Assembly (NCBI GenBank): GCA_018694455.1
Contig: JABHNP010000064.1
Span: 1 to 12,409 of the forward strand
DNA: 12,409 nucleotides
Reading direction: 5' to 3'
Source: Planctomycetaceae bacterium
Lineage (GTDB): Bacteria; Planctomycetota; Planctomycetia; Pirellulales; UBA1268
This document shows, piece by piece, positions 1-7,014 of the stretch. The notes beneath the pieces are model-generated. The model did no database searches. It worked only from the letters and a program-made list of their open reading frames with translations, and was not told the DNA's origin. The position numbers and the translations under genes were made by a program. The stretch's first letter is position 1. Each line of letters begins with the position of its first letter.

Positions 1-63
1 AAGTACTGCATGGTCGTACGCTTCCATTCGAATGCGAATTATTTCCTGCGTCGACGCAGCCAC
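1..63 (-). CDS. rpsJ: 30S ribosomal protein uS10 (S10), N-terminal fragment
   Basis: This is a 5'-partial gene running off the left edge; only 21 codons are visible. From the GTG at 63 the translation contains IIRIRMEAYDHAVL, which matches the conserved uS10 N-terminus (I-R-I-R-x-x-A-Y-D-H). uS10 is a small-subunit head protein that also serves as NusE in transcription antitermination, and rpsJ usually opens the S10 ribosomal-protein operon. A GGAG at 71-74 sits 7 nt before the GTG. The frame stays open upstream to another GTG at 121-123, which would add 20 residues. I prefer the GTG at 63 because it gives the normal uS10 length before the IRIR motif and has the better ribosome binding site. 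The gene was too short to appear as a long reading frame and is called from the motif alone. Confidence 0.87.
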   Translation of the reverse strand, partial: MAASTQEIIRIRMEAYDHAVL

Positions 64-250
64 GGCAAAACTCCAATTCCACTTTCTCAGAACAATATTG
101 AGCCGACTATTCTCCGTTATCACTTTTTACCTCACAGCACGTGAGAAAGTGACTTCAACAGAACAACCAACAGAACTTAAAACGCCGCTGAAACAGCAGT
201 GTCCACCTCGGCCGAGCCCAATGGGGAATCGGGGGCCGACTCTGGTGGAA
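64..250 (-). promoter_or_regulatory. Structured 5' leader of rpsJ with alternative pairings (candidate regulatory RNA)
   Basis: The predicted leader RNA contains, in order: a bulged hairpin (CCACC plus GGCCGA at 248-234 against TCGGCC plus GGTGG at 213-203 in RNA sense); a short hairpin followed by four Ts (181-199); a hairpin at 121-151 of 11 bp with a 4-nt bulge; and a later segment at 80-89. The 80-89 segment is perfectly complementary over 10 bases to 142-151, one arm of the 121-151 hairpin. The two pairings exclude each other, and the second ends about 5 nt before the ribosome binding site GGAG (71-74). Autoregulatory leaders are known for S10 operons in other bacteria (L4 binding in Escherichia coli). 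This one matches no leader I recognise, so the switch is inferred. Confidence 0.4.
181..199 (-). terminator. Short terminator-like hairpin inside the rpsJ leader (possible attenuator)
   Basis: In minus-strand RNA sense CTGCTG (199-194), loop TTT and CAGCGG (190-185) form a 6-bp stem with one wobble pair. C, G and then four Ts follow. It lies about 55 nt after the predicted start and 120 nt before rpsJ. The stem is short and the T-run is minimal, so it may only be a pause or attenuation site. Confidence 0.25.
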
Positions 251-256
251 CCTCGA

Positions 257-285
257 AATGTAAGATGGCAAGGTGGAGATGTCAA
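257..285 (-). promoter_or_regulatory. Probable sigma70-type promoter for rpsJ / S10 operon
   Basis: Read on the minus strand, a perfect -35 hexamer TTGACA (280-285) is followed by a 17-nt spacer and TACATT (257-262, 4 of 6 to the -10 consensus). Transcription would start near 250 and run left into rpsJ, giving a leader of about 190 nt. It lies in the 271-bp gap between the EF-G stop and rpsJ, so the S10 operon could be transcribed independently of the EF-G gene. This is a sequence match only. Confidence 0.55.
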
Positions 286-292
286 CACTCCA

Positions 293-322
293 ACCTCTTT
301 TCCGAGGTATTTGCTGCACCTC
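293..322 (-). repeat. Alternating short inverted repeats after the EF-G stop
   Basis: ACCTC occurs at 293-297 and 318-322, and its complement GAGGT at 304-308 between them. The middle copy can therefore form a small hairpin with either neighbour. It lies between the EF-G stop and the -35 box of the rpsJ promoter. No T-run follows, so it is not a convincing intrinsic terminator. Confidence 0.25.
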
Positions 323-334
323 CAACTCATTGTG

Positions 335-2446
335 TCAGACGAACGACTCAGCAGTTTCCGCAGGTGCCGGTCCGTACTTCAGGGGTGCCATCGTGAAGCT
401 TGCCCTGCCCTGACTTACACTTCGAACAGCTGCTGAATAGCCAAACATTCCTGCAAGCGGGGCTTCCACCGTCAAAAGATTCATGCCGCTGCGGATTTCA
501 GTCGCTGTAATGATGGCTCGCCGCTGCTGAAGATCATTTATCACATCACCCAAATGTTCTTCCGGCACGCTTACCTCAACCCTCATGACTGGCTCAAGCA
601 GGACTGTGCCAGCCGCTGACAGCATCCGTTCAATGCTATCAGCGGCTGCGATGCGAATTGCAACATCTGTAGGAACCGGCTCGGGGACCGAAGTTTCAAG
701 CACCGAAATCCGAACGCCCCAAAGTGGACACCCTTTGAGACCTCCTCTTTCAGCACTTTCTCGCACAGATTCCGTCATTATCCGTGCAACCTCAGCAAGT
801 TGCTCTGACTCAGGAAACCAGCCCTGTTCGATGGTCACGCCAGATTGTAGGCCCGTTGGCTCCGCGGCAAGCGTAACCGTTGCCTCAAGCGTCTGCCCTG
901 CCACCTGACGGTTCGATTCACCCTTTACACGAATAGCTTTCTTGAGCGTTTCTTTATAACTGACCCGTGGTTTATGAACTTGACAATGGAGATTGAACTC
1001 TCGTTTAAGACGATGACGAATAACCTCTAAGTGCAACTCCCCCATTCCCGAAATAAGAGTTTGTCCAGTCTCTTCGCTTTCGATTGCCCGAAACGTTGGA
1101 TCTTGTCGCTTCATCATTTCAAGAGTCTCAGAAAGCTTTTTTCTCTCGAGGCTCGTCTCTGGTTCAATCGCCATTGAAATAACTGTTTCCGGAAACTCGA
1201 TCGACTCCAGTACTATTGGGGACTGCGCGTCACAAAGCGTATCTCCGGTCACGCTTTGCCTGGGACCGATGACTCCAATGATGTCGCCTGCCGAACAAGA
1301 CGCCACCTGTTCTCGGCGATCTGCCTGAACGTGCCAAAGTTGCGCTATGTTTTCCTTTCTCTGCCTCTCCGGATTCCAGGCTCGACTTCCGGCTTTCAGC
1401 GTCCCGGAATACACCCTTAGAAATGCAATGTCTCCGTGTTTTTCAGCCAAAATCTTAAAAACCAATCCACAGAAAGGTGCATCTGGATCTGGGGGCCTTT
1501 GAATCGTGAAAGGCTCTTTTTTCTTCGGATCGAGCCCCTCAACAGGTGGCACATCTGCCGGACTTGGCAGATACCAGGTGACGGCATCGAGCACAGGCTG
1601 AACACCAATACAATCGAGCGCTGATCCAGCCAATACCGGAATGACCTTACGAGCTAGTGTCGCTTTACGAACGGTGTCACGCATGAGATCTGCTGGTATC
1701 TCCGACTCAGCAAGTGCTAACTCAGCTAAGTCATCCGAATAATCAAAAAGCGTTGAAACGAGCTGCTCTCTCCACTCACTAGCCTCTGCTTCGAATTCTG
1801 GAGGGATTGCACTGCGAGTCGGCTCAACCGTTGCCGCTGCCCCACTGAGCACTTCATCTTTCGGCGGAAACGTAAGGACTTCCATCGTGATTAAATCAAT
1901 GATCCCACGAAACGGATTGCTCACATGCGGTGGTCCAATTCCTACAGGGATCTGTAACAAAAGAGGCTCTGCTTTGAGTCGTTCTCGAATTTGATCGACT
2001 GTCCCAAGAAAACTTGCCCCCTCACGATCAAGCTTATTAATGAGCACCATACGGGGAACGGCATATCGGTCTGCCTGCCTCCAAACGGTCTCACTCTGTG
2101 CCTCAACCCCTTCTCGTGCTGAAAGCACAACAACTGCGCCATCAAGAACCCGCAGACTGCGTTCGACTTCTGCTGTGAAGTCAACGTGGCCAGGCGTGTC
2201 AATCAGATTCACAACAACATCTCGCCACGGAAAAGAAACCGCAGCTGAATAAATCGTAATACCTCGCTCTTGCTCTTCGGGATCAAAGTCTGTCACGGTT
2301 GTGCCTTGATCGACATCTCCCAATCGGTGGATTGCTTTTGTAAAAAAAAGCATTCTCTCGGTGAGGGTTGTCTTGCCGGCATCTATATGGGCAATGATGC
2401 CTATATTTCGGATTTGCTGAATCGATTTGCTAGGGACGCGGGACAT
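335..2446 (-). CDS. Elongation factor G, EF-G2/spdEFG2-like (probable ribosome-recycling type)
   Basis: A five-domain EF-G GTPase. Numbering from the ATG (703 aa), the G domain shows AHIDAGKTT (19-27), RGITI (61-65), DTPGHVD (83-89), NKLD (137-140) and GSALD (274-278). Domain II carries RVYSGT, domain III GMGELHLEVI, and domain V ends with GYSAAVRSVSQGRASF. In domain IV the usual decoding-centre loop GGxGQ(Y/F) is missing; the stretch around 510-520 reads ESNRQVAGQTLEATV. From memory, mitochondrial EF-G2 also lacks this loop, and motifs such as TDF, QERGIT and VWRQAD match EF-G2. EF-G2-type factors split post-termination ribosomes with RRF and do little translocation. The gene lies just upstream of rpsJ, on the edge of the classical str/S10 neighbourhood, but no tuf, rpsL or rpsG is adjacent. 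A TTG 11 codons upstream (2479) could extend it; neither start has a clear ribosome binding site. EF-G identity is certain, recycling role inferred. Confidence 0.93.
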   Translation of the reverse strand: MSRVPSKSIQQIRNIGIIAHIDAGKTTLTERMLFFTKAIHRLGDVDQGTTVTDFDPEEQERGITIYSAAVSFPWRDVVVNLIDTPGHVDFTAEVERSLRVLDGAVVVLSAREGVEAQSETVWRQADRYAVPRMVLINKLDREGASFLGTVDQIRERLKAEPLLLQIPVGIGPPHVSNPFRGIIDLITMEVLTFPPKDEVLSGAAATVEPTRSAIPPEFEAEASEWREQLVSTLFDYSDDLAELALAESEIPADLMRDTVRKATLARKVIPVLAGSALDCIGVQPVLDAVTWYLPSPADVPPVEGLDPKKKEPFTIQRPPDPDAPFCGLVFKILAEKHGDIAFLRVYSGTLKAGSRAWNPERQRKENIAQLWHVQADRREQVASCSAGDIIGVIGPRQSVTGDTLCDAQSPIVLESIEFPETVISMAIEPETSLERKKLSETLEMMKRQDPTFRAIESEETGQTLISGMGELHLEVIRHRLKREFNLHCQVHKPRVSYKETLKKAIRVKGESNRQVAGQTLEATVTLAAEPTGLQSGVTIEQGWFPESEQLAEVARIMTESVRESAERGGLKGCPLWGVRISVLETSVPEPVPTDVAIRIAAADSIERMLSAAGTVLLEPVMRVEVSVPEEHLGDVINDLQQRRAIITATEIRSGMNLLTVEAPLAGMFGYSAAVRSVSQGRASFTMAPLKYGPAPAETAESFV

Positions 2447-2502
2447 ATGGCTGACGTGCTGCTCGCTGGAGGAATACAACTTTCAAGAAATGAGGGCGCT
2501 TC

Positions 2503-2541
2503 GGACCTGTCGGTTAGACTAGGTCCGTCGTCAAGTCTAAC
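2503..2541. repeat. Two interlocking inverted repeats between EF-G gene and cstA
   Basis: GGACCT (2503-2508) pairs with AGGTCC (2521-2526), and GTTAGACT (2513-2520) pairs perfectly with AGTCTAAC (2534-2541). Each repeat has one arm inside the loop of the other. They sit in the divergent intergenic region between two genes reading outward, about 60 bp before the transporter start. A DNA operator or an RNA pseudoknot-like fold would both fit. I see no confident -35/-10 pair here for either gene. Confidence 0.4.
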
Positions 2542-2600
2542 TGCCACAGCCAAACCCTGCGTATGACTTTTTTGTGCCCAAATTGGAGTAGTAAAACTAT

Positions 2601-4490
2601 ATGACCGTACTACTTATTCTTATCGCTGCGGCCCTGTCTCTTATCTGCGGCTACATTGTGTATGGCCGATGGCTTGCAACAAAACTGTTTGCATTGGACC
2701 CCAGTTTCGTTGTGCCAAGTATTGAGTTTCGCGACGATCATGATTTCGTACCAACACCAGTCCCGATCGTTTTTGGACACCATTTCACAAGTATAGCTGG
2801 AACAGGCCCGATTGTCGGCCCTGCGCTTGCGATTATGTGGGGCTGGGGGCCGGCCCTTGTGTGGGTCATTCTTGGCTCAATTTTTATCGGAGGCGTGCAC
2901 GACATGGCCGTTCTCGTGGTCAGTCTTCGGAATCGCGGAATGACTATTGGTGAGATTGCTGGCCGACTACTTAACCCTCGAGTTCGACTCCTGTTTTTAG
3001 TCCTTCTTCTCTTTGCCCTCTGGGTTGTCTTAGCAATTTTTGGATGGGTTATCGCGAGCGTTTTTGTCCAGTTCCCCGAAGCAATTCTTCCTGTTTTCCT
3101 ACAAATCCCAATCGCAGTATTTATTGGAACGCAGATACACCGTCGCGGCCGCAGCCTTCGAGCACCATGCCTTGTAGCGTTGGCTTTGATGTACGCCACG
3201 GTTTGGCTTGGAGCCGGCTGCCCTGGCACCGCCTGGACAGGCGGTTGGTTCGGCGAGCTCATACAAGAAGTCAATTATTCCATCGCCGCTTGGCCAATCT
3301 GGCTCTGGATAGCACTGCTTTTGGCATATTGTTACCTCGCGAGCGTTCTCCCTGTATGGATCCTTCTACAGCCAAGAGACTTTATCAACAGCTTGCAATT
3401 ACTTTCGAGCCTTGGATTAGTTGTTTTAGGTCTCGTTGCAACAACGGCTATGGGGGCCGGCACTATTTCCTCTCATACCGACGTTCCCACCCTTACAATG
3501 TTTGCTCCATTTATTGATTTCAGTCCACAAAACGCACCACCTATATTCCCATTCCTTTTTGTCACGATTGCGTGCGGTGCAGTTAGTGGCTTCCACTGCC
3601 TCGTAAGTTCCGGTACTTCAAGTAAGCAACTCCAACGCGAAACTGATGCATATGCCGTGGGGTACGGCTCGATGCTGCTAGAAGGGTTTCTCGCGGTTTT
3701 AGTCATTATTGCAGTTGGAGGAGGAATTGGTCTCGGATGGCCAGAAGAATACCCGGGGCTATCCGGCACACAGCTCTGGCACGCCTTATATTCTGATTGG
3801 AAAGATGTCACTGGGGGAAAAGCAATTGCGGCATTTGTGGTTGGTTCGGGAAATTTCCTTGAGTCGCTTGGTATCAGTGCAACGATGTCACGTGCGATCA
3901 TCGGAGTGTTGGTTGCAAGCTTTGCTGGCACAACACTCGATACTGCCACGCGATTACAGCGGTACGTCGTACAAGAACTATCTGGCACTCTTTTGAAAAA
4001 GCTGCCTTCATCGCTTGTGACCCAGCCACTTCGCTGGCTTACCACAACTCATGGTGCAACGCTGTTTGCTGTAACAACAGCATTTTGTCTAGCAATGCTT
4101 CCTGCGCCGGGAAAGGGGTGGTCGCTCGAGACCATTGGGACAGGTGGACTGATACTGTGGCCTTTATTTGGAGCGACAAATCAGCTGCTCGCCGGCCTGT
4201 CACTCCTTGTCGTAAGCTTTTACCTTCGAAGACGAAAGCTGCCTACATGGATTGCAGGTCTTCCGATGATCTTCATGCTGGCAATGCCGGCGTGGGCTTT
4301 GTTTTATAATATCCAAGTTTGGCTATCCGGTGGGAATTTTGGCCTAGTCATTGTGGCTCTCGTCATGCTGGCTATCGAGATCTGGTTAATTATCGAGGGC
4401 ATTCTGCTCTGGGGTCACATTCAAGGGGTCTTAGAAATCCCGCTCGAAACCATGCACACAAAATCACAGAAAAGTGACGACATCAGATGA
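2601..4490 (+). CDS. cstA: Carbon starvation protein A (CstA) family peptide/pyruvate transporter
   Basis: A 629-residue polytopic inner-membrane protein with many hydrophobic segments from residue 2 on. CstA-family signatures are visible in order: DFVPTPVPIVFGHHFTSIAG (48-67), GPIVGPALA (69-77), GGVHDM (97-102), SGFHCLVSSGTSSKQL (329-344), VGYGSMLLEG (353-362) and FAGTTLDTATRLQRYV (441-456). A further hydrophobic region (480-605) matches the CstA C-terminal membrane part. The family takes up peptides or pyruvate; the substrate here cannot be told. At 629 aa it is shorter than Escherichia coli CstA (about 700). The ATG has GGAG at 2585-2588, a rather long 12 nt upstream. It is the only plus-strand gene, diverging from the EF-G gene and converging on argS with 9 bp between stops. 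No CsrA or two-component partner is in view. Confidence 0.93.
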   Translation: MTVLLILIAAALSLICGYIVYGRWLATKLFALDPSFVVPSIEFRDDHDFVPTPVPIVFGHHFTSIAGTGPIVGPALAIMWGWGPALVWVILGSIFIGGVHDMAVLVVSLRNRGMTIGEIAGRLLNPRVRLLFLVLLLFALWVVLAIFGWVIASVFVQFPEAILPVFLQIPIAVFIGTQIHRRGRSLRAPCLVALALMYATVWLGAGCPGTAWTGGWFGELIQEVNYSIAAWPIWLWIALLLAYCYLASVLPVWILLQPRDFINSLQLLSSLGLVVLGLVATTAMGAGTISSHTDVPTLTMFAPFIDFSPQNAPPIFPFLFVTIACGAVSGFHCLVSSGTSSKQLQRETDAYAVGYGSMLLEGFLAVLVIIAVGGGIGLGWPEEYPGLSGTQLWHALYSDWKDVTGGKAIAAFVVGSGNFLESLGISATMSRAIIGVLVASFAGTTLDTATRLQRYVVQELSGTLLKKLPSSLVTQPLRWLTTTHGATLFAVTTAFCLAMLPAPGKGWSLETIGTGGLILWPLFGATNQLLAGLSLLVVSFYLRRRKLPTWIAGLPMIFMLAMPAWALFYNIQVWLSGGNFGLVIVALVMLAIEIWLIIEGILLWGHIQGVLEIPLETMHTKSQKSDDIR

Positions 4491-4499
4491 TGCCATAAA

Positions 4500-6389
4500 T
4501 TACATCTGGTCTGGGACTCGTATGCCAAGCAACTCCATGCCCTGGCGCAAGGTACGCCCAGTAAGATCACACAAGACAATCCGCATTGTACGCTGGCTTC
4601 CCTCTGCCTTTAATACAGAAAGAGCATCATAGAAGCTTGAATAACAACTTGCTAATTCAAAGAGCCACGATGTCATTACATTTGGCCGGTAGTCAATTTC
4701 CACATCCTCAAGGACTGCACCAAGCTTTAAGACAGCAAGGGCTAGCCTTCGTTCCAATGGATCTGAGAACTTCAAAACTGACGAATCATCGCTTATCTCT
4801 CGCCGCAAAAGTTCACGGTCAACGCCACCCCGTTTCACAATGCCTTCGACTCGTGCCACGGCATACTGCATGTACGCCGCTGTATTCCCTTTCAACTCCA
4901 GCATCTTGTCAAAACTAAACACGTAATCGGTTGTTCTGTTCTGTGATAAATCTGCGTACTTGATAGCGCCAATTCCGACGGCCTCGGCCACCTCCTGCCG
5001 CTTTGCATTATCCATTCCCTGCCGTGCCTGTTCGCCTTCCCCAACAACAAGCCCTGCTCGCTCGACCCCTTCATCAAGCAGAGCTTCCAGCCCAACAGCA
5101 TTTCCTACCCTTGTTTTAAACGGCTTCCCATCTTCTCCAAGCACCGTACCAAAGGCTACGTGCACTAAGTCTGTTTTCGAAAGCTGATCTTCTGAACGAC
5201 AGCCCCATGCTCGTGCTGTTGCAAATACCTGTTGGAAATGCTGACTTTGGCGATGGTCTACAATGTACAGAATCCGATCCGGCTTCCAGTGCTCGGAACG
5301 CCATGCAAGAGTTGCAAGATCTGTTGTCGCATACAGAAAGGCTCCGTCTGCTTTCTGAACCAAAAGTGGTGATTCGTATCCATCTAGAAAGACACCGACT
5401 GCCCCACGACTCTCACGGGCCATTCCACTAGAAGTAAGGTCTGCTACGACACCAGCGAGAAGTGGCTGATAAAAACTTTCACCCATCGTATGATCAAACG
5501 TGACATCTAATCGCCCGTATATACGCTCAATCTCTTCGCGACAAAATGGCATAAACTGCTCCCAGAGTCGCTTGTTTTCAGAATCCCCTTCGTGCAACTT
5601 AGCGGTTTCAGCGAGCACTTCACGCCGTGCATCTGGATACTTTTCGGCCAAGCCAGCCGCAAGAGAGTCCTGTGCTAATTCTTGCGGTTCGGCATCCACC
5701 ACCTTGCGCACGAGGCGGTACAGCCTGCCCAACTCTTGCGTTGGATCTTTTTGATACGCAGACTCGTCACGGCAACACTTCCAACCCCACAGGATCATCC
5801 CAAATTGTGTTCCCCAATCACCAAGATGGTTATCTGTAATCACTCGGTGCCCACGAAACCGCAGGATTCGTGAAATTGCATCACCGATCACTGTCGACCG
5901 AATGTGCCCAACATGCATTGGCTTGGCAACATTTGGCGAAGAGTAGTCAAGCACGATCGTGTGTGGCTCAGAAACCTTCGATATACCCAATTGAGAGTCC
6001 AGGCAGGCTATTCTCAAACCCTCAACGAGGGCTTGGTCTCGCACTCGTACGTTGATAAATCCGGGGCCAATCGGAGCATCAATTGGTTCAAAATTCTTCT
6101 CAAATAATTGCTGCTGGTTGATTCGTGAAATTAAATCAGTCGCAAGTCCTCGCGGCTTCATTCCCAGCCTTTTAGGTAGCGGCATAGCAAGAGTTGCCGT
6201 AAAATCCCCGAACTTTGAATCAGCCGTCTCTCGAACCTGCTCAAGCAGCGACGGCATTTCGTCGAGTGAAATGTTCAATTCATCTGCAGCAATAGATTGC
6301 TCAAGAACAACAGCAAGCACATCGCGAAAAATTCGACGGAAATTTGTTGCAGAATATTCTTTGGATGGCGAATTTGTTGACCCAGACAT
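4500..6389 (-). CDS. argS: Arginine--tRNA ligase (ArgRS, class I)
   Basis: A 629-residue cytoplasmic enzyme that charges tRNA-Arg using ATP. The N-terminal tRNA-D-loop-binding domain (about 1-115) precedes the catalytic Rossmann fold, with SSPNVAKPMHVGHIRST at 150-166 holding the HIGH motif as HVGH (159-162). The region GTVLGEDGKPFKTR (414-427) stands where most class I enzymes have KMSKS; lack of the canonical form is common in ArgRS. The DALR-type anticodon-binding domain covers about 505-629 and ends with a typical LGIRVPDQM. The ATG at 6389 has GGAG 5 nt upstream (6395-6398). It is probably the last gene of the rpmA-obgE-coaX-rsfS-argS run, after a 146-bp gap from rsfS. A TTGACA at 6443-6448 in that gap has no convincing -10 at normal spacing. 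Confidence 0.97.
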   Translation of the reverse strand: MSGSTNSPSKEYSATNFRRIFRDVLAVVLEQSIAADELNISLDEMPSLLEQVRETADSKFGDFTATLAMPLPKRLGMKPRGLATDLISRINQQQLFEKNFEPIDAPIGPGFINVRVRDQALVEGLRIACLDSQLGISKVSEPHTIVLDYSSPNVAKPMHVGHIRSTVIGDAISRILRFRGHRVITDNHLGDWGTQFGMILWGWKCCRDESAYQKDPTQELGRLYRLVRKVVDAEPQELAQDSLAAGLAEKYPDARREVLAETAKLHEGDSENKRLWEQFMPFCREEIERIYGRLDVTFDHTMGESFYQPLLAGVVADLTSSGMARESRGAVGVFLDGYESPLLVQKADGAFLYATTDLATLAWRSEHWKPDRILYIVDHRQSQHFQQVFATARAWGCRSEDQLSKTDLVHVAFGTVLGEDGKPFKTRVGNAVGLEALLDEGVERAGLVVGEGEQARQGMDNAKRQEVAEAVGIGAIKYADLSQNRTTDYVFSFDKMLELKGNTAAYMQYAVARVEGIVKRGGVDRELLRREISDDSSVLKFSDPLERRLALAVLKLGAVLEDVEIDYRPNVMTSWLFELASCYSSFYDALSVLKAEGSQRTMRIVLCDLTGRTLRQGMELLGIRVPDQM

Positions 6390-6535
6390 GTGTACTCCGA
6401 CCGAATGAAATGCGTTTCAGCGCTTTAACGAAATCAACCAACTGTCAATGAATTACACCTGCCCGGCCACCAAACAGCATCGTCATCCAAAAGTAGGAAA
6501 GGATTTGAAAGTGACACACTGAAATTTCCTGCTGA

Positions 6536-6931
6536 TCAATCACTCGCTGGAAGCTTGACTCGCTTTGCATCGCCCCAGAGATGTTCTAAATCCCAATAGT
6601 CTCGTGAATCGGAATCAAAAAGCTGGACAACTACATCACCATAGTCGAGTACAATCCAACGACTTTCGTTGTACCCTTCGATACCTCGTTTTTCATCGCC
6701 CCAGTTCGCCTTCACGATCCGTTCGATTTCATCCGAGACAGCATGCATCTGACGGCGACTCGATCCCGTTGCGATTACAAAGTAATCGAACACCTCGGTT
6801 ACCGATCGCAAATCGAGCACCCGAATATCTTTCCCACGAGTCTCTTCTATGACCCGTGCGATAGCTATCGCCAAGTCATGACCACGTGCATTTTCACGAA
6901 TACTCTCAGAATCAGATATGGGTTCGGTCAC
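6536..6931 (-). CDS. rsfS: Ribosomal silencing factor RsfS (YbeB/Iojap family)
   Basis: 131 residues. The Iojap/RsfS core is clear: IRVLDLRSVTEVFDYFVIATGSS (36-58), then the conserved EGYNESRWIVLDYGDVVVQLF (85-105) and RDYWDLEHLWGDA (110-122). RsfS binds uL14 on the 50S subunit and blocks joining to the 30S when nutrients are short. The start is GTG at 6931: no ATG precedes the conserved core in this frame and this is the only upstream candidate with reasonable spacing. The gene lies between coaX and argS in a mostly tight minus-strand run, 83 bp after coaX. RsfS acts on the same subunit as bL27 and Obg encoded upstream. Confidence 0.94.
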   Translation of the reverse strand: MTEPISDSESIRENARGHDLAIAIARVIEETRGKDIRVLDLRSVTEVFDYFVIATGSSRRQMHAVSDEIERIVKANWGDEKRGIEGYNESRWIVLDYGDVVVQLFDSDSRDYWDLEHLWGDAKRVKLPASD

Positions 6932-6959
6932 CGGCAGCTCAAACAGTAATTGGTGTAAG

Positions 6960-6975
6960 AATGTTCTTGAACATT
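6960..6975. repeat. 16-bp inverted repeat upstream of rsfS
   Basis: AATGTTC-TT-GAACATT is a perfect 7-bp inverted repeat with a 2-bp centre. It lies in the 83-bp gap between the coaX stop and the rsfS GTG, 29-44 bp before the latter. The tiny loop favours a protein-binding DNA palindrome over an RNA hairpin. It is not the LexA GAAC-N4-GTTC arrangement: the half-sites are in the opposite order. Confidence 0.35.
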
Positions 6976-7014
6976 AAAAGTAACGAATCTCTGCTCGAGG
7001 TGAAACGAGGTGCC

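Noticed and set aside
46..59. Perfect 14-bp palindrome CTGCGTCGACGCAG, with CATTCGAATG nearby (25-34)
   Set aside because: Both lie inside the first codons of rpsJ and are explained by coding sequence; no matching copy was noticed elsewhere.
127..330. 67-residue minus-strand frame directly after the EF-G stop
   Set aside because: Its composition is rich in Gly, Cys and Ser with no family resemblance, and it overlaps the rpsJ promoter and leader. It is most likely chance.
32..436. 134-residue plus-strand frame
   Set aside because: It runs antisense to rpsJ, its leader and the end of the EF-G gene; the composition looks random.
2447..2479. TTG start adding 11 residues to the EF-G protein
   Set aside because: The extra residues lack family similarity and no ribosome binding site precedes the TTG; the ATG at 2446 gives the usual short lead before the G domain. 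It cannot be wholly excluded.
2738..4045. Two long minus-strand frames (2738-3274 and 3473-4045) inside cstA
   Set aside because: They are shadows of the transporter, whose frame carries continuous CstA motifs; their translations are rich in Pro, Arg and Thr without structure.
5112..5150. Missing KMSKS motif in ArgRS
   Set aside because: Many ArgRS enzymes lack the canonical motif and show a GKPFKTR-type sequence there, as here, so this is not evidence of inactivity.
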